Assembly (NCBI GenBank): GCA_014526335.1
Contig: JACTAT010000032.1
Location: 11,169,882 to 11,233,881 of the forward strand
Length of the DNA stretch: 64,000 nucleotides
Source of the DNA: Chrysaora quinquecirrha
Taxonomy: Eukaryota; Cnidaria; Scyphozoa; Semaeostomeae; Pelagiidae
Direction of reading: 5' to 3'
The notes under the pieces are model-generated. The model did not search any database, had not been told where the DNA came from, and was given only the letters and a program-made list of their open reading frames with translations. Both the position numbers and the translations under genes were made by a program. Shown here one piece after another: positions 11,944-24,366 of the stretch. How positions within the stretch are numbered: the first letter of the stretch is position 1; every line of letters begins with the position of its first letter.

Positions 11944-14112
11944 CGCAATGAAATCGTCTCGCTGGTCCTAAGGGGCAATCAGTCACAATGCAACCACCAT
12001 CGTAAAATAAGGAAAATAAGAATGACGGATTCAAAATAAACAAGTATACCACAAACAAAAGAGATTAACAAATAAATAAATAAATAAATAAATAATCATT
12101 TTGTTTAAAGCTGGTAGTATACAATAGTGCACACCAAGAGATGTGTACTAATTAATACCAACTATTTAAATACTTTAAATATTTTAAATACTACTACCAA
12201 ACACAAAGATTACAATCCAACGAAGGGGCAAAATGATCAAGATACATTTTGAGCAGTAGTAGGGACTTAATTGTGAGCTGTGCAATTTCGGTGGATAACA
12301 CCAAACTTTAGATATCGAAGGTACTTTAAACGCGTCCACGGGAACTAATTATTATTAAATTCGATGCATATGGGGGTTTTAGTAGAACGGTAAATAATCA
12401 AATTTGTATAGTCATGGGAGATACTCTATTCTGTAATCTTCCCTGGAAAGCAGCCGCAATAGGTTTGATAAGAAAAGCATTTAGGAAGCGGTTCAAACTC
12501 CGATTACCATGGGAATGGGGCTTCTATTCGAAAAAAAACAACGGGAATCACAGGGCCTGTTTCAAGTCAGCGGAAATCCCGCGCGGACGAAAAAAAGAAG
12601 AAAATTTTAGGTTAGCGAGCGGCATTACAAAACGAACCCACATAAACAAGATAACCGCCTCGAGCGCGGGATTTCCGCCAACTTGAAACTAGCCCTAGGC
12701 TTAATGTTAAATACTAATAACTATAAGGAATAAACTCTCAAGTCAAGAAAAAAAAAAGAAAAAAAGACCTCATTCATATTATAGTCAAGAGTTCCTCTTC
12801 TGTATTGAAAAATTTTAGAAATTGAGCGCCAAAAATTCCGAGCTTCTTCGCAGGTCCGGTTAATTTAACACCTTTCGATCCGACCTTTGCAATAAATAGG
12901 CAAGAAACCACATTTCACATTGCCCGATGATGGGAGATGGATCTTTCCCGAAACGTTGCCCAAATAAAAATCAAAGGCTTGTCATGATAAGTGGTGACTA
13001 TCATGTCTAATACAGTACGAAAAAATATGTTCTGAGGTCTTATCTGATTTGTCTTCCATTGCATCAAGCTCACAACTTAGAAAAATAGACTCTGTCTCCT
13101 CCGCAGATGCTAATGCCCAATTTTACGCTATCTTTCGAGCAAAACTTTGCTTGTTTCGGTTAGATGATTATTTGAGGTTGCTTTAAAAATGTTGCCTCGG
13201 CTAATGCAAGATGAACGATTATAAAAAGACGAGGAATTTGGCAAAGGTGCTGTGTGGTGCTAACTTGTACAAACATGAGTAATAGGACCCCGACCTTTGG
13301 TTTTGAAATAAAAAACTTTAACTTTAGCCTTATTAACATAACAAAACCAACTATTACCATCCTACCTGGTATATTATGATATTCTAACGACAGCTTGAAT
13401 TGAGACTTTTTGTTTTAGTTTTGCATGAACCTAAACTCAAATACATAACCAATGAAAGGGGAGAGTCCCAATGATTGCCATCTCATAGTTTTTATAACGT
13501 TGGATCAAAATACAACTGATTTGATCAGTTGTTGAATGAGGTACATCGTTCATTTGATAGGCCTAAAGGCCAATTTTATTCATCTCACAAATTAAAAAAC
13601 AGCATAAAAATGGACAAAAACTGACTTTTGTAGCCCTCACAACATCCACTCAAGACTCTCGTAACATTTTTGAGATTCATTGTTTTGCGGGCTACTGAGC
13701 ACACGGTCCTCCCATCAAGCTGTTTGATCATTTCAAACATAAATGCCTGCATATAAAATAAAATGAATTACAGTTTTCATAGGCACTGTGTCAAGACTCC
13801 TAGTAAACAGACAAATGCCTGCCTCTTAATTAATCATACTGATAATGCAACAATGTTGTTCGGAGTTGTCCATGCCCGTTGAACTGAGACGTCCTTTAAC
13901 GGTGGAGGAAATGCATGTATGAAATATACGAAAGTTTCACTATCCTGAAATTGCTGCTTTGTTTCCTATCGTGTAATCAAAGCTTGCTGTGCTGCTGTTT
14001 ACATGCACGATTAATCGTCTTTGCACGCACGATTTCGGCTTTTATTATGAGACAATTCTGTCTGGTAATTCGTTATGATGTGTGCATCAGCACCACTCTG
14101 AAAAGCAAATAT
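11944..14112. other. Spacer, unit 2
   Basis: Same spacer as unit 1 plus about 140 bases of inserted sequence at 12070-12199 and a small TCAAGAG addition near 12786. No gene is seen. The hammerhead-like core is present around 12920-12961. Confidence 0.7.
12070..12199. repeat. AAAT microsatellite plus short TIR element
   Basis: About six AAAT copies (12070-12095) precede an AT-rich segment bounded by TGGTAGTA (12112-12119) and its reverse complement TACTACCA (12192-12199). The whole is absent from units 1, 3, 4, 6 and 8 and present right of copies 1, 4 and 6. It may be a tiny MITE; the 8-base TIR is short, so chance is possible. Confidence 0.5.
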
Positions 14113-15119
14113 TCATCTCCTCGCGCTTTGGTTATCAGAATTGTTTGCATCGACCCTTGTTGTGGCATCTTCATTTTCGTCACAGCATCCGAATTTTATT
14201 AAAACTCTTCTCATAATCATGACCATCTTGATTTTGAAAGACCTAATTCGGTAATAATAAATCACTGGGTTCAAACTGCTACTTAAAAACATGAATACTG
14301 CTGCCCACCTACCGCAGTTATAAATATCTGGGAATTGTTGGTCAATATCTAATAATTTGTTCAAGATGCAAACAAGTCGTGGAATATAGCAAATGATAAA
14401 TGTTAGGACCATGATTAGAACAGTAATAAAGCGATGTTTTTCTTCCTTTTTTCTTCTAGCCAAATCTCTTGCTGCCATAGCTGATGGCATCATTGAATTT
14501 CTTTTTGTGAAATAAAGGATTTTCGCATAGCAACCGATCATCAGCAGCATTCCACTGAGTATTATGAGAGAGACGGTGACATTCAAGACAATGTGGGGAA
14601 TAATGCCAGTGTAGATTAGAGATAACAGTAATGGCCATGTTACCCATACAGCGCCTACTGAGATTTTATATTTGAATGAATTTGATCCAGAAATGTCTTG
14701 TCTATTCAGCGATGGTATATCGGTGAATCTTTGGATTCCAATAATTACAAGATGAAAGCCAGAGAGCCCACCAAAGCAATGGGATAGAAACGAATATGCT
14801 GTTTTCAATGTACATAGATGAATATCATTAATATCTAATATTCTTATTATGGCAAAAGTGGTTGAACAATTGAACCAGTCAATAGATCTGATAAGGACAG
14901 GGAACCAAACAGAAGATTGAAAGGTGTTTGAAGTTCTTTATCAGAAAATAACATATATATCACTATCGCATTTGATATTGTTGCTGTTATTGACGTTGTA
15001 ATACTCACATATGCAGTTGCTGCTGCTGAAAATATCGTTGATGACGTCATTTGAAAGTCGACGTATTGTAGGCCATAGCAGGTCAGTGAAACATTGGTTT
15101 GATTCGTCTTATTCATCAT
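14113..15119 (-). pseudogene. Class A GPCR copy 2 (one frame break)
   Basis: The most complete copy. Residues 1-90 read from 15119 (MMNKTNQTNVS...). The remainder, 231 residues, reads from 14808 to the stop at 14113. The single break is GGCAAAAGTGG near 14852, where copies 4, 6 and 7 have one more A. The consensus is about 335 residues with seven membrane segments: N50 and D78 in TM1/TM2, C103 at the start of TM3, IQR (129-131) replacing D/ERY, VWVTWP in TM4, CYIP (244-247) replacing CWxP in TM6, and NPVIY (284-288) in TM7. It is intronless. The ligand cannot be told; orphan-type invertebrate GPCRs of this look are often annotated as melanocortin- or adenosine-receptor-like. Confidence 0.85.
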
Positions 15120-15839
15120 CTTTTTTTGTTACACAGAGTAACCTTTTTCCTGCCTTGAGATGTGATGTTATTGAAAGTAAAAGTTGCAAAACAGTTTTCT
15201 ACTCTTAAAATTGCAGCTGCTATTCAATGATTTCGATATTTGAATTATTAAAAGATAAGCATATGGTTCTACTAAAGCAATAAAAACAGAACGATTAAAT
15301 GCTCATTTATTGCATGTGTTTTTATTGATTTGGCAACAGTAGATGAGCAGTCTCCCATAAGGAGTGGGCAGCGAATGAGGGTAGATGTGGTTAGATTGAT
15401 TTTTAAAATTTTACAGTTCGCTGTTTACAACTTTGATCACGTTGACACAAAGAAGTGAGAATTTGAGGAAAAGTGGAATGGTGGGGGTAGGTCAGGTGCC
15501 TGAAAGCTAGGTAAATCTGAAATCGCAACGGTTGGACATAGATTTTTGAAAATGATCCAGTCTAGAATTCTACATCATTAGCTAGATTTCTTAACGGTAG
15601 TGCTATTTGATAATGATAATCTTGAATTTGTAAAGTGGAGTAAGGTTACACTTCCTCCAAGAAAGATCAGGTTAGAATATCTTTTTCTTGCACAATAATT
15701 TTCTAAAAGAATATTGTTGGGAGAGGAGAATTTTGTATTGAATTGATTGAAATGATTGCTAAAAATAAAACAGATCAACAATCATGGCCAAAATGTTCGA
15801 GACAACAGCCATGTAGACATACTAGCTTAAGCCTACTGG
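15120..15839. other. GPCR2 upstream region
   Basis: Near-identical to the region upstream of GPCR1, differing mainly in run lengths. A short minus-strand open frame (15578-15781) has no recognisable domain. Confidence 0.6.
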
Positions 15840-16242
15840 TTTTTTTTTTATTCATATAAAATATTTACGACATAGGATACGTTCTACTATACTTCCTAAT
15901 TACAATACGACACTACTGTGACGATGCCATGAGGAGCAAAAACAATGACTACCTCATGGCCATAACATAAAGACATGCAGCTGGACTAACAACTACACTA
16001 CGAGCAATAAAAAAAAAAAAACAAAAACTAATGGATACTAAACTTGATTCTGTTTGACATTAGATGTCGGGCTAGCATGGGGAAGAATTTGAGATAATAA
16101 CCATGAGAGTAGGTCACTCGGGTAAATTAGTTGGATGGGTAGATGCAAATGCCTGACATCTAATGGGAAACAGAAATTGCAAAGGAAAAGGAAGACTTAC
16201 GTAAGGGGATGGTGGTTGCTAAGCACTGAAAATTTTAAGAAC
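15840..16242 (-). other. 3' UTR and poly(A) end of copy 2
   Basis: AATAAA (15847-15852) followed by an A run on the minus strand. Both inverted repeats described for copy 1 are kept. Confidence 0.75.
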
Positions 16243-17972
16243 TCAATCAAAACGACCAGTTTCGTGGATGAAACGTAAAGTCAATTTAAGAATATCTCTG
16301 TTCACTTCATTTGAAAGGTCCTTATCGCCATATAATAAAATCTGCGCCAAAGCATCATTTGACAAATTCACGATTTGAACAAATGGTCGTAATAATTCTA
16401 CAATTACAGAGAGAAGATCTTGCCGCTGAACGTCAAAAGAAGGGCAGAGCAACAAGAAGTGCTCCGTATCCTCAATGCCATCGTTTGATGGGCACATCGG
16501 GTTTATGGCATCCTTAAAATTATGCTTGAATTTGTGGAGATTCAACTTGCTGAGACCGACCCTAAGTTGAGTGAGATAGGATATTCTGACTGGGTCATGG
16601 ATTCCAAAGACAAATTTTGCAGGGGCGGATTATTGATAAGAGCTTTTCTTAAAAACAGCAGCAGAAGGTGCAAGTCTCAATTCAGGCTCAAGCTTATTCC
16701 ATTCAGATAAACAGTTAGGATAGAAACTAGACTTAAATTTTTCTGTCCTTGCCTTCAATCGCCCTATGACATCCTGGTTGCGAAGACAGAACTGCGACTT
16801 ATGAAGTTAGGGAATTGGATCTGATGTATACTCAGGGCTAAGATTGTTGAAAAACTTGTAGAACAAGGTAAGGCGTCTGCTCCATCTTCGGGAGCTTAAT
16901 GACTCCCAGCCAAGCTCTGTGTACAGTTTCTCTCGCGATGTTCCCATCCATGTTCCCGAAACAGCCAAAGCAGCAGAGTATTGGACTGACTCTAGCTTTT
17001 CCATTAAATTTGGCAAAATGATATTTTGACTGAATTCACATAATTTCGCAGGAATATGGTAAATAACGTCATCATAGTCCAGGTGGGGTCGAACATAGAA
17101 CTTAAATAAATCGTTAAGTGTATGCCGGGGCAGATATTTGGAGAGATATTTCAGCAAACCAATGCCCTTTCTTGCTTTTGAGATAGCAGACTTGATATGC
17201 ACTGAGAAAGATAGTTTTGAGTCCAAGATAATTCCTAAATGTTTATGATCATTCACTTTCTTAACTGGTAGGTTGTTAAAAGGATAATTGGGTGATCAAT
17301 TTCAGTTTTTTTTCTTGAAAATGTCACTTCAACAGCTTGTTTTTGGGGATCAGGATTAAAAGACATTCTCCAGGCGTGAGCCCACTGACTTATCAAGTCT
17401 AAGTCATGGTTTATTTCATTGGCGGCTGTATTGGAATCTTCTACCACTGTGAACAGTGATGTATCATCAGCAAATAACTTGGCATTGCACTTCAAGCCTA
17501 CGTCTAGATCATTTATATACATAAGGAAAAACAATGGTCCTAGAATAGAGCCCTGGGGCACCCCTGCTGAAATATCTCCCCAGCTAGAACTCTGTCCATT
17601 CAGTACAGTCCTCTGCTTTCGATCCTTGAGAAAACTTTGGATTAGGAGAAGAAGTAGTCCTGAGATACCACAGCGTTTTAATTTATGAATTAGACCATTG
17701 TGCCATACCCTGTCAAATGCTTTAGAAATATCAAGAAACACAGAACGAACATCTAGAGGCAGATTACAGTCAAATGCTTGAAATATTGTATGTGTTATTG
17801 AGAGTAACTGGTTGACCGTTGAGTCTCCTTTGCGAAAACCTGATTGATTTGGATTAAGCAGTTCATGTGATGCAAGATGTGCAAAGAGAATCATATATCA
17901 GTTTTTCAAGTATTTTCCCAAAAATTGGTAACAGAGAAATAGGACGGTAATTCCCTTCAAATTTTTCTCATT
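16243..17972 (-). pseudogene. Retroelement copy 2, RT and C-terminal part
   Basis: RT core (17253-17894: SGFRKGDSTVNQ, VFLDISKAFDRVWHNG, PQGSILGPLFFLMYINDL, FADD) and the C-terminal region to HETGRFD at 16243. A TAA stop (about 16807) follows PIP, shared with copy 5. Its diagnostic residues (NLPLDVRSVF, VWHNG, CGISGL) match copies 5 and 7, whereas the part right of the insert matches copy 0, so this copy is a mosaic. Confidence 0.9.
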
Positions 17973-18845
17973 AATCTTCATTATTATCATCCTCACCATA
18001 AAAATCGTCATAATAATAATAATGATAATAATCACCATCATCATTATCATCATCATCATCATGATTACCATCACTATCATTGATAGTGTGGCTGCAAGAT
18101 CTAAAGGAACTCACCACCACCACAATCACCCTACAACCATCACCACCACCACCCCTATCACCACCACCACAACCACCCCTAAAACCATAACCACCACCAC
18201 CCTTATCACCACCACCACAACCACCCTAAAACCATCACCACCACCACCCCTATCACCACCACCACAACCACCCCTAAAACCATCACCACCACCACCCTTA
18301 TCACCACCACCACAATCACCCCTACAACCATCACCACCACCACCCCCTATCACCACCACCACAACCACCCCTAAAACGATCACCACCACCACCCTTATCA
18401 CCACCACCAGCCCCCTAAAACCACCACCACAGCCACCCCTACAACCATCACCACGATCACCTCTATCAAAACCACTACGCCCCTTATCATCACCACCACA
18501 ACCACCCCTACAACCATCACCTCGACCACCCCTCTCACCACCACCACAACCCCCATACAATCATCACCACGATCATCCCTATCACAACCATCACAAGCAC
18601 CCCTACCTTCAGCACCACAACCACCTCTACCACCACCACTACATCCATACTACCACCACAATCACCCCTACCAACAAGCATCATAATCATCGTGGTCATC
18701 AACATCATCATCATAACCACCACCATTATCATGATAATCATTATCGTCATTGTTGTGCATACCGATTAACATCTTTCATCATTTGACCGAAATAGCTATA
18801 TTCAACCAGAGTCGTTCTTCGAACACGCCCATAGGGCCCCTATGT
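17973..18845. mobile_element. Shortened copy of the hairpin-ended insert
   Basis: Same insert as at 749-2046 but lacking its left 420 bases (hairpin and CTAA repeat); it begins at AATCTTCATT right after CTCATT. The right end is kept (TTCTTCGAACAC, then CATAGGGCCCCTATG at 18830-18844), but about 27 bases of RT sequence next to it are gone. The interior is the ATC/CAC minisatellite, with small length differences from copy 0. Confidence 0.7.
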
Positions 18846-20796
18846 TTTTATTTCGGGAAATAAACCACTCCTCAAACAATTTATGAAAATTATTTGGAAG
18901 AACCAATGAAGCATCGCTTAACTTTATCATCCTCACAGATATTTCATCCCAGCCATGTTCTTTATTAGGATTAAACGATCTTATGATATTTAGTATCTTT
19001 TCCTCAGAGATGACAAAGTCACTTATCAGAGTCGTAGTTACTGGAAGATCTTGTAGAATTTCACTCCCTGTGTTAATGGTCGTGCATTGAAGTATGAAAT
19101 AGTCATTGAAAATCTGTGCCTTTTCCGTAAAATCCGTTACAAACACCCCGTTCTCTAGAAGAGGTGGTATTATGGGTATCTTTACTTTGTTTAGAACTGT
19201 GTTTATTAAAGTCCAGTAAGTTTTGCTACTGGTACCAAGATTAGCCAAGGTTTCACCAGCCATACGGAAGTAACTCTGCTTGGCTTCCTCAATCAGCTTT
19301 GCCCTTCAGATGTCATGCTTTGTATACCTTCAAGTTTGTCGTCTGGCCGACCATCCTCACAAAGCTTTTATATGCACGATTTTTTTCCTGAGAAAGTTTT
19401 TGACGCTTTGCGTTATCCAGGGTTGGCGAGGCCTAATTGTTTTAACATTATTTGGGATGAAATGAGAATAAATGTTCAAAAGGACTTCATTGAGTAGTTT
19501 TACTTGTTCGCTAGGACACGTCATTTTGTCAAGATGTTCATGCCAAGAAAACATCTCAATGCTTTTCCTAATGGCTACAAAGTCTGCCTTGTCGTAATAC
19601 CAAATTTTGCGGGTGTATGGAGGTAAGGCTATGTTTGAAACAGATAATTTACCGTGAACAATTTGGTGGTGGCACTGTTCATGTAGAGATGGATGGACAC
19701 CAGACTCAATGATCAGGTTAGGTTGGTCAGTAAATATCAAGTCGATACAGGATTTGGAATCACCCATCAAATGGGTTGGTTCTACTATCGATTGATGAAG
19801 ACCATTGTCTGAGGCTAGTGGCTCAAAAATGTTTCCTTCATTATTTTCGGTGTCATTTTTCCACCACTGAGTTGATCTACAGTTGAAATCACCAGTAATG
19901 ATAACGCAGAAAGGATTTTCAGCATGCATTTTGGATAGCATCAACTCAAAGTTTATTGTAACGTTTTCAAACTCCTCCGGATCCTGACTTGGACTTCTAT
20001 AGATTACAGCGAAGAAGTACTTTTTCTTGTTCAATTGGATTTCGTGCACAATACATTCAGTAAGAGTCACTAGGTCAGAGCGATTTTTTGAAGGGAGGGA
20101 ATCTTTAACACACAGCCCAGCACCACCCCTTTTCACATTTTGAGGATGGTTATTTTTAATAAACGTATATCCATCTAGTGCCAATCTATCTTCATCAACA
20201 GTGCTGTTAAGGTGGGTTTCGACAATTCCAATAAGGTCATAATTATACACCGAATTGTAAGCCTCTATAAGAGAGACTCGTAGAAAATCACGTGCAGTAA
20301 TACTATTTAAGTTCCAAGTACAAAAGTCAAGTGTTTCAGGGCCCGGATTCGTTTCTACATCACCACTCAGCAAAATGGTCCTGGAGACTAACCATTTTAT
20401 ATGTAGTACGGAGCATGCTACGCACGCTATGTAAAAGTAGACATAGTGAGAATGAAAGTACTTATATCGAAAATGACAGTCACGCCTATAGGGATTCGCT
20501 TGAAGAGTTCTAAGGTCACGTAAAGTACCACCTTCGCAGACTGATGCATGCGGGCGAACAAAGGCAAAAACATAACTCTGGTGCAACAGAGTGAACTGCA
20601 AGAAACTGTATTGTTAGTGCCAATGGAAGAACAAGGATCGAGACTGCGATGAACAAACAACAAAACCAAAATAACTTAAAATTTGAAAGTGAATTGCAAG
20701 TAGCCTAACATTTCTGTTAAGTGGGGACAAGTTTTGCACGGATACACGGAAACACCCCATTGTTGCTCTCCATTGATTGATTTCAACCGGCATCAT
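18846..20796 (-). pseudogene. Retroelement copy 2, leader-2A-EN-RT N-terminal part
   Basis: Leader from 20796; one 414-residue frame (19357-20601) carries part of the leader, an intact 2A and a complete-looking endonuclease (WNLNSI, GDFNCRSTQW, CIDLIFTD). The leader frame is broken near 20570 and 20680 by A-run shortening. The RT linker breaks near 19303-19425 by small deletions (for example CCCTT and AGGGTTGGCG). A 5-base deletion near 18893 is shared with copy 1. Confidence 0.9.
20338..20364 (-). other. 2A-like motif, copy 2
   Basis: GDVETNPGP, in frame with a full endonuclease domain downstream. Confidence 0.9.
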
Positions 20797-22811
20797 CGCA
20801 ATGAAATCGTCTCGCTGGTCCTAAGGGGCAATCAGTCACAATGCAACCACCATCGTAAAATAAGGAAAATAAGAATGACGGGATACAAAATAAACAAGTA
20901 TACCACAAACAAAAGAAATTAACACAAAGTTTACAATCCAACGAAGGGGCAAAATGATCAAGATACATTTTGAGCAGTAGTAGGGACTTAATTGTGAGCT
21001 GTACAATTTCGGTGGAAAACACCAAACTTTAGATATCGAAGGTACTGTAAACGCATCCACGGGAACTAATTATTATTAAATTCGATGCATATGGGGGTTT
21101 TAGTAGAACGGTAAATAATCAAATTTGTATAGTCATGGGAGATACTCTATTCTGTAATCTTCGCTGGAAAGCAGCCGCAATAGGTTTGATAAGAAAAGCA
21201 TTTAGGAAGCGGTTCAAACTCCGATTACCATGGAATTGGGCTTCTATTCGGGAAAAAACAACGGGAATCACAGGGCCTGTTTCAAGTCAGCGGAACTCCC
21301 GCGCGGACGAAAAAAGAAGAAAATTTTAGGTTAGCGAGCGGCATTACGAAACGAACCCACATAAACAAGATAGCCGCCTCGAGCGCGGGATTTCCGCCAA
21401 CTTGAAACTAGCCCTAGGCTTAATGTTAAATACTAATCACTATAAGGAATAAACTCTCAAGTCAAGAAAAAAAGAAAAAAACCTCATTCATGTTATAGTT
21501 CCTCTTCTGTATTGAAAAATTTTAGAAATTGAGCGCCAAAATTCCGAGCTTCCTCGCAGGTCCGGTTAATTTGACACCTTTCGATCCGACCTTTGCAATA
21601 AATAGGCAAGAAACCACATTTCACAATGCCCGATGATGGGAGATGGATCTTTCCCGAAACGTTGCCCAAATAAAAATCAAAGGCTTGTCATGATAAGTGG
21701 TGACTATCATGTCTAATACAGTACGAAAAAATATGTTCTGAGGTCTTATCTGATTTGTCTTCCATTGCATCAAGCTCACAACTTAGAAAAATAGACTCTG
21801 TCTCCTCCGCAGATGCTAATGCCCAATTTTACGCTATCTTTCGAGCAAAACTTTGCTTGTTTCGGTTAGATGATTATTTGAGGTTGCTTTAAAAATGTTG
21901 CCTCGGCTAATGCAAGATGAACGATTATAAAAAGACGAGGAATTTGGCAAAGGCGCTGCGTGGTGCTAACTTGTACAAACATGAGTAGTAGGAGCCCGAC
22001 CTTTGGTTTTGAAATAAAAACTTTAACTTTAGCCTTATTAACATAACAAAACCAACTATTACCATCCTACCTGGTATATTATGATATTCTAACGACAGCT
22101 TGAATTGAGACTTTTGTTTTAGTTTTGCATGAACCTAAACTCAAATACATAACCAATGAAAGGAGAGTCCCAATGATTGCCATCTCATAGTTTTTATAAC
22201 GTTGATCAAAACACAACTGATTTGATCAGTTGTTGAATGAGGTACATCGTTCATTTGATAGGCCTAAAGGCCAATTTTATTCATCTCACAAATTAAAAAC
22301 AGCATAAAATGGACAAAAACTGACTTTTGTAGCCCTCACAACATCCACTCAAGACTCTCGTAACATTTTTGAGATTCATTGTTTTGCGGGCTACTGAGCA
22401 CACGGTCCTCCCATCAAGCTGTTTGATCATTTCAAACATAAATGTCTGCATATAAAATAAAATGAATTACAGTTTTCATAGGCACTGTGTCAAGACTCCT
22501 AGTAAACAGACAAATGCCTGCCTCTTAATTAATCATACTGATAATGCAACAATGTTGTTCGGAGTTGTCCATGCCCGTTGAACTGAGACGTCCTTTAACG
22601 GTGGAGGAAATGCATGTATGAAATATACGAAAGTTTCACTATCCTGAAATTGCTGCTTTGTTTCCTATCGTGTAATCAAAGCTTGCTGTGCTGCTGTTTA
22701 CATGCACGATTAATCGTCTTTGCACGCACGATTTCGGCTTTTATTATGAGACAATTCTGTCTGGTAATTCGTTATGATGTGTGCATCAGCACCACTCTGA
22801 AAAGCAAATAT
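20797..22811. other. Spacer, unit 3
   Basis: Same type as unit 1 (no AAAT/TIR insert). Many runs are one to three bases shorter than in unit 1, for example the purine tract near 21470. No gene is seen. Confidence 0.7.
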
Positions 22812-23813
22812 TCATCTCCTCGCGCTTTGGTTATCAGAATTGTTTGCATCGACCCTTGTTGTGGCATCTTCATTTTCGTCACAGCATCCGAATTTTATTA
22901 AAACTCTTCTCATAATCATGACCATCTTGATTTTGAAAGACCTAATTCGGTAATAATAAATCACTGGGTTCAAACTGCTACTTAAAACATGAATACTGCT
23001 GCCCACCTACCGCAGTTATAAATATCTGGGAATTGTTGGTCAATATCTAATAATTTGTTCAAGATGCAAACAAGTCGTGGAATATAGCAAATGATAAATG
23101 TTAGGACCATGATTAGAACAGTAATAAAGCGATGTTTTTCTTCCTTTTTCTTCTAGCCAAATCTCTTGCTGCCATAGCTGATGGCATCATTGAATTTCTT
23201 TTGTGAAATAAAGGATTTTCGCATAGCAACCGATCATCAGCAGCATTCCACTGAGTATTATGAGAGAGACGGTGACATTCAAGACAATGTGGGAATAATG
23301 CCAGTGTAGATTAGAGATAACAGTAATGGCCATGTTACCCATACAGCGCCTACTGAGATTTTATATTTGAATGAATTTGATCCAGAAATGTCTTGTCTAT
23401 TCAGCGATGGTATATCGGTGAATCTTTGATTCCAATAATTACAAGATGAAAGCCAGAGAGCCCACCAAAGCAATGGGATAGAAACGAATATGCTGTTTTC
23501 AATGTACATAGATGAATATCATTAATATCTAATATTCTTATTATGGCAAAAGTGGTTGAACAATTGAACCAGTCAATAGATCTGATAAGGACAGGGAACC
23601 AAACAGAAGATTGAAAGGTGTTTGAAGTTCTTTATCAGAAAATAACATATATATCACTATCGCATTTGATATTGTTGCTGTTATTGACGTTGTAATACTC
23701 ACATATGCAGTTGCTGCTGCTGAAAATATCAATGATGACGTCATTTGAAAGTCGACGTATTGTAGGCCATAGCAGGTCAGTGAAACATTGGTTTGATTCG
23801 TCTTATTCATCAT
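22812..23813 (-). pseudogene. Class A GPCR copy 3 (frame-disrupted)
   Basis: N-terminal 90 residues open (23541-23813), a middle piece 23279-23509 and a C-terminal piece 22812-23006. It has the same run shortenings as GPCR1 (GGGG to GGG near 23291, shorter T runs near 23150 and 23201, AAAAA to AAAA near 22985 and 23546). Its own upstream region is cut to about 160 bases by the junction at 23972, so promoter function is doubtful even if the frame were intact. Confidence 0.85.
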
Positions 23814-23972
23814 CTTTTTGTTACACAGAGTAACCTTTTTCCTGCCTTGAGATGTGATGTTATTGAAAGTAAAAGTTGCAAAACAGTTTTCTACTCTTAA
23901 AATTGCAGCTGCTATTCAATGATTTCGATATTTGAATTATTAAAAGATAAGCATATGGTTCTACTAAAGCAA
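23814..23972. other. Truncated GPCR3 upstream region
   Basis: Ends at CTACTAAAGCAA directly against the poly(A) end of copy 3. Some 535 bases found here in other units (7239-7778 in unit 1) are missing. Confidence 0.8.
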
Positions 23973-24366
23973 TTTTTTTATTCATATAAAATATTAACGA
24001 CATAGGCTACGTTCTACTATACTTCCTAATTACAATACGACACAACTGTTGTGACGATGCCATGAGGAGCAAAAACATTGACTACCCCATGGCCATAACA
24101 TAAAGACATGCAACTAGACAAACAACTACACTACGAACAATAAAAAAAAAACTAATGGATACTAAACTAGATTCTGTTTGACATTAGATGTCGGGCTAAC
24201 ATTGGGAAGAATTGGAGATAATAACCATGAGTGCAGGTCACTCGGGTAAATTAGTTGGATGGGTAGGTGCAAATGCCTGACATCTAATGGGAAACAGGAG
24301 TTGCAAAGGAAAAGGAACATTTACGTAAGGGGATGGTGGTTGCTTAGCACTGAAAATTTTAAGAAC
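23973..24366 (-). other. 3' UTR and poly(A) end of copy 3
   Basis: AATAAA (23977-23982) then A run on the minus strand. It is more diverged from the other copies than they are from one another. In the small hairpin one arm reads CCCCATGGC where others have CCTCATGGC; on the transcribed (minus) strand this changes an A-U pair to G-U, so the fold is kept. Confidence 0.75.

Noticed and set aside
12414..12686. Plus-strand frame MGDTLFCNLPWK in spacers (66-90 residues)
   Set aside because: Length and C-terminus vary between units with run-length changes, it has no recognised domain, and its conservation equals that of the surrounding non-coding DNA.
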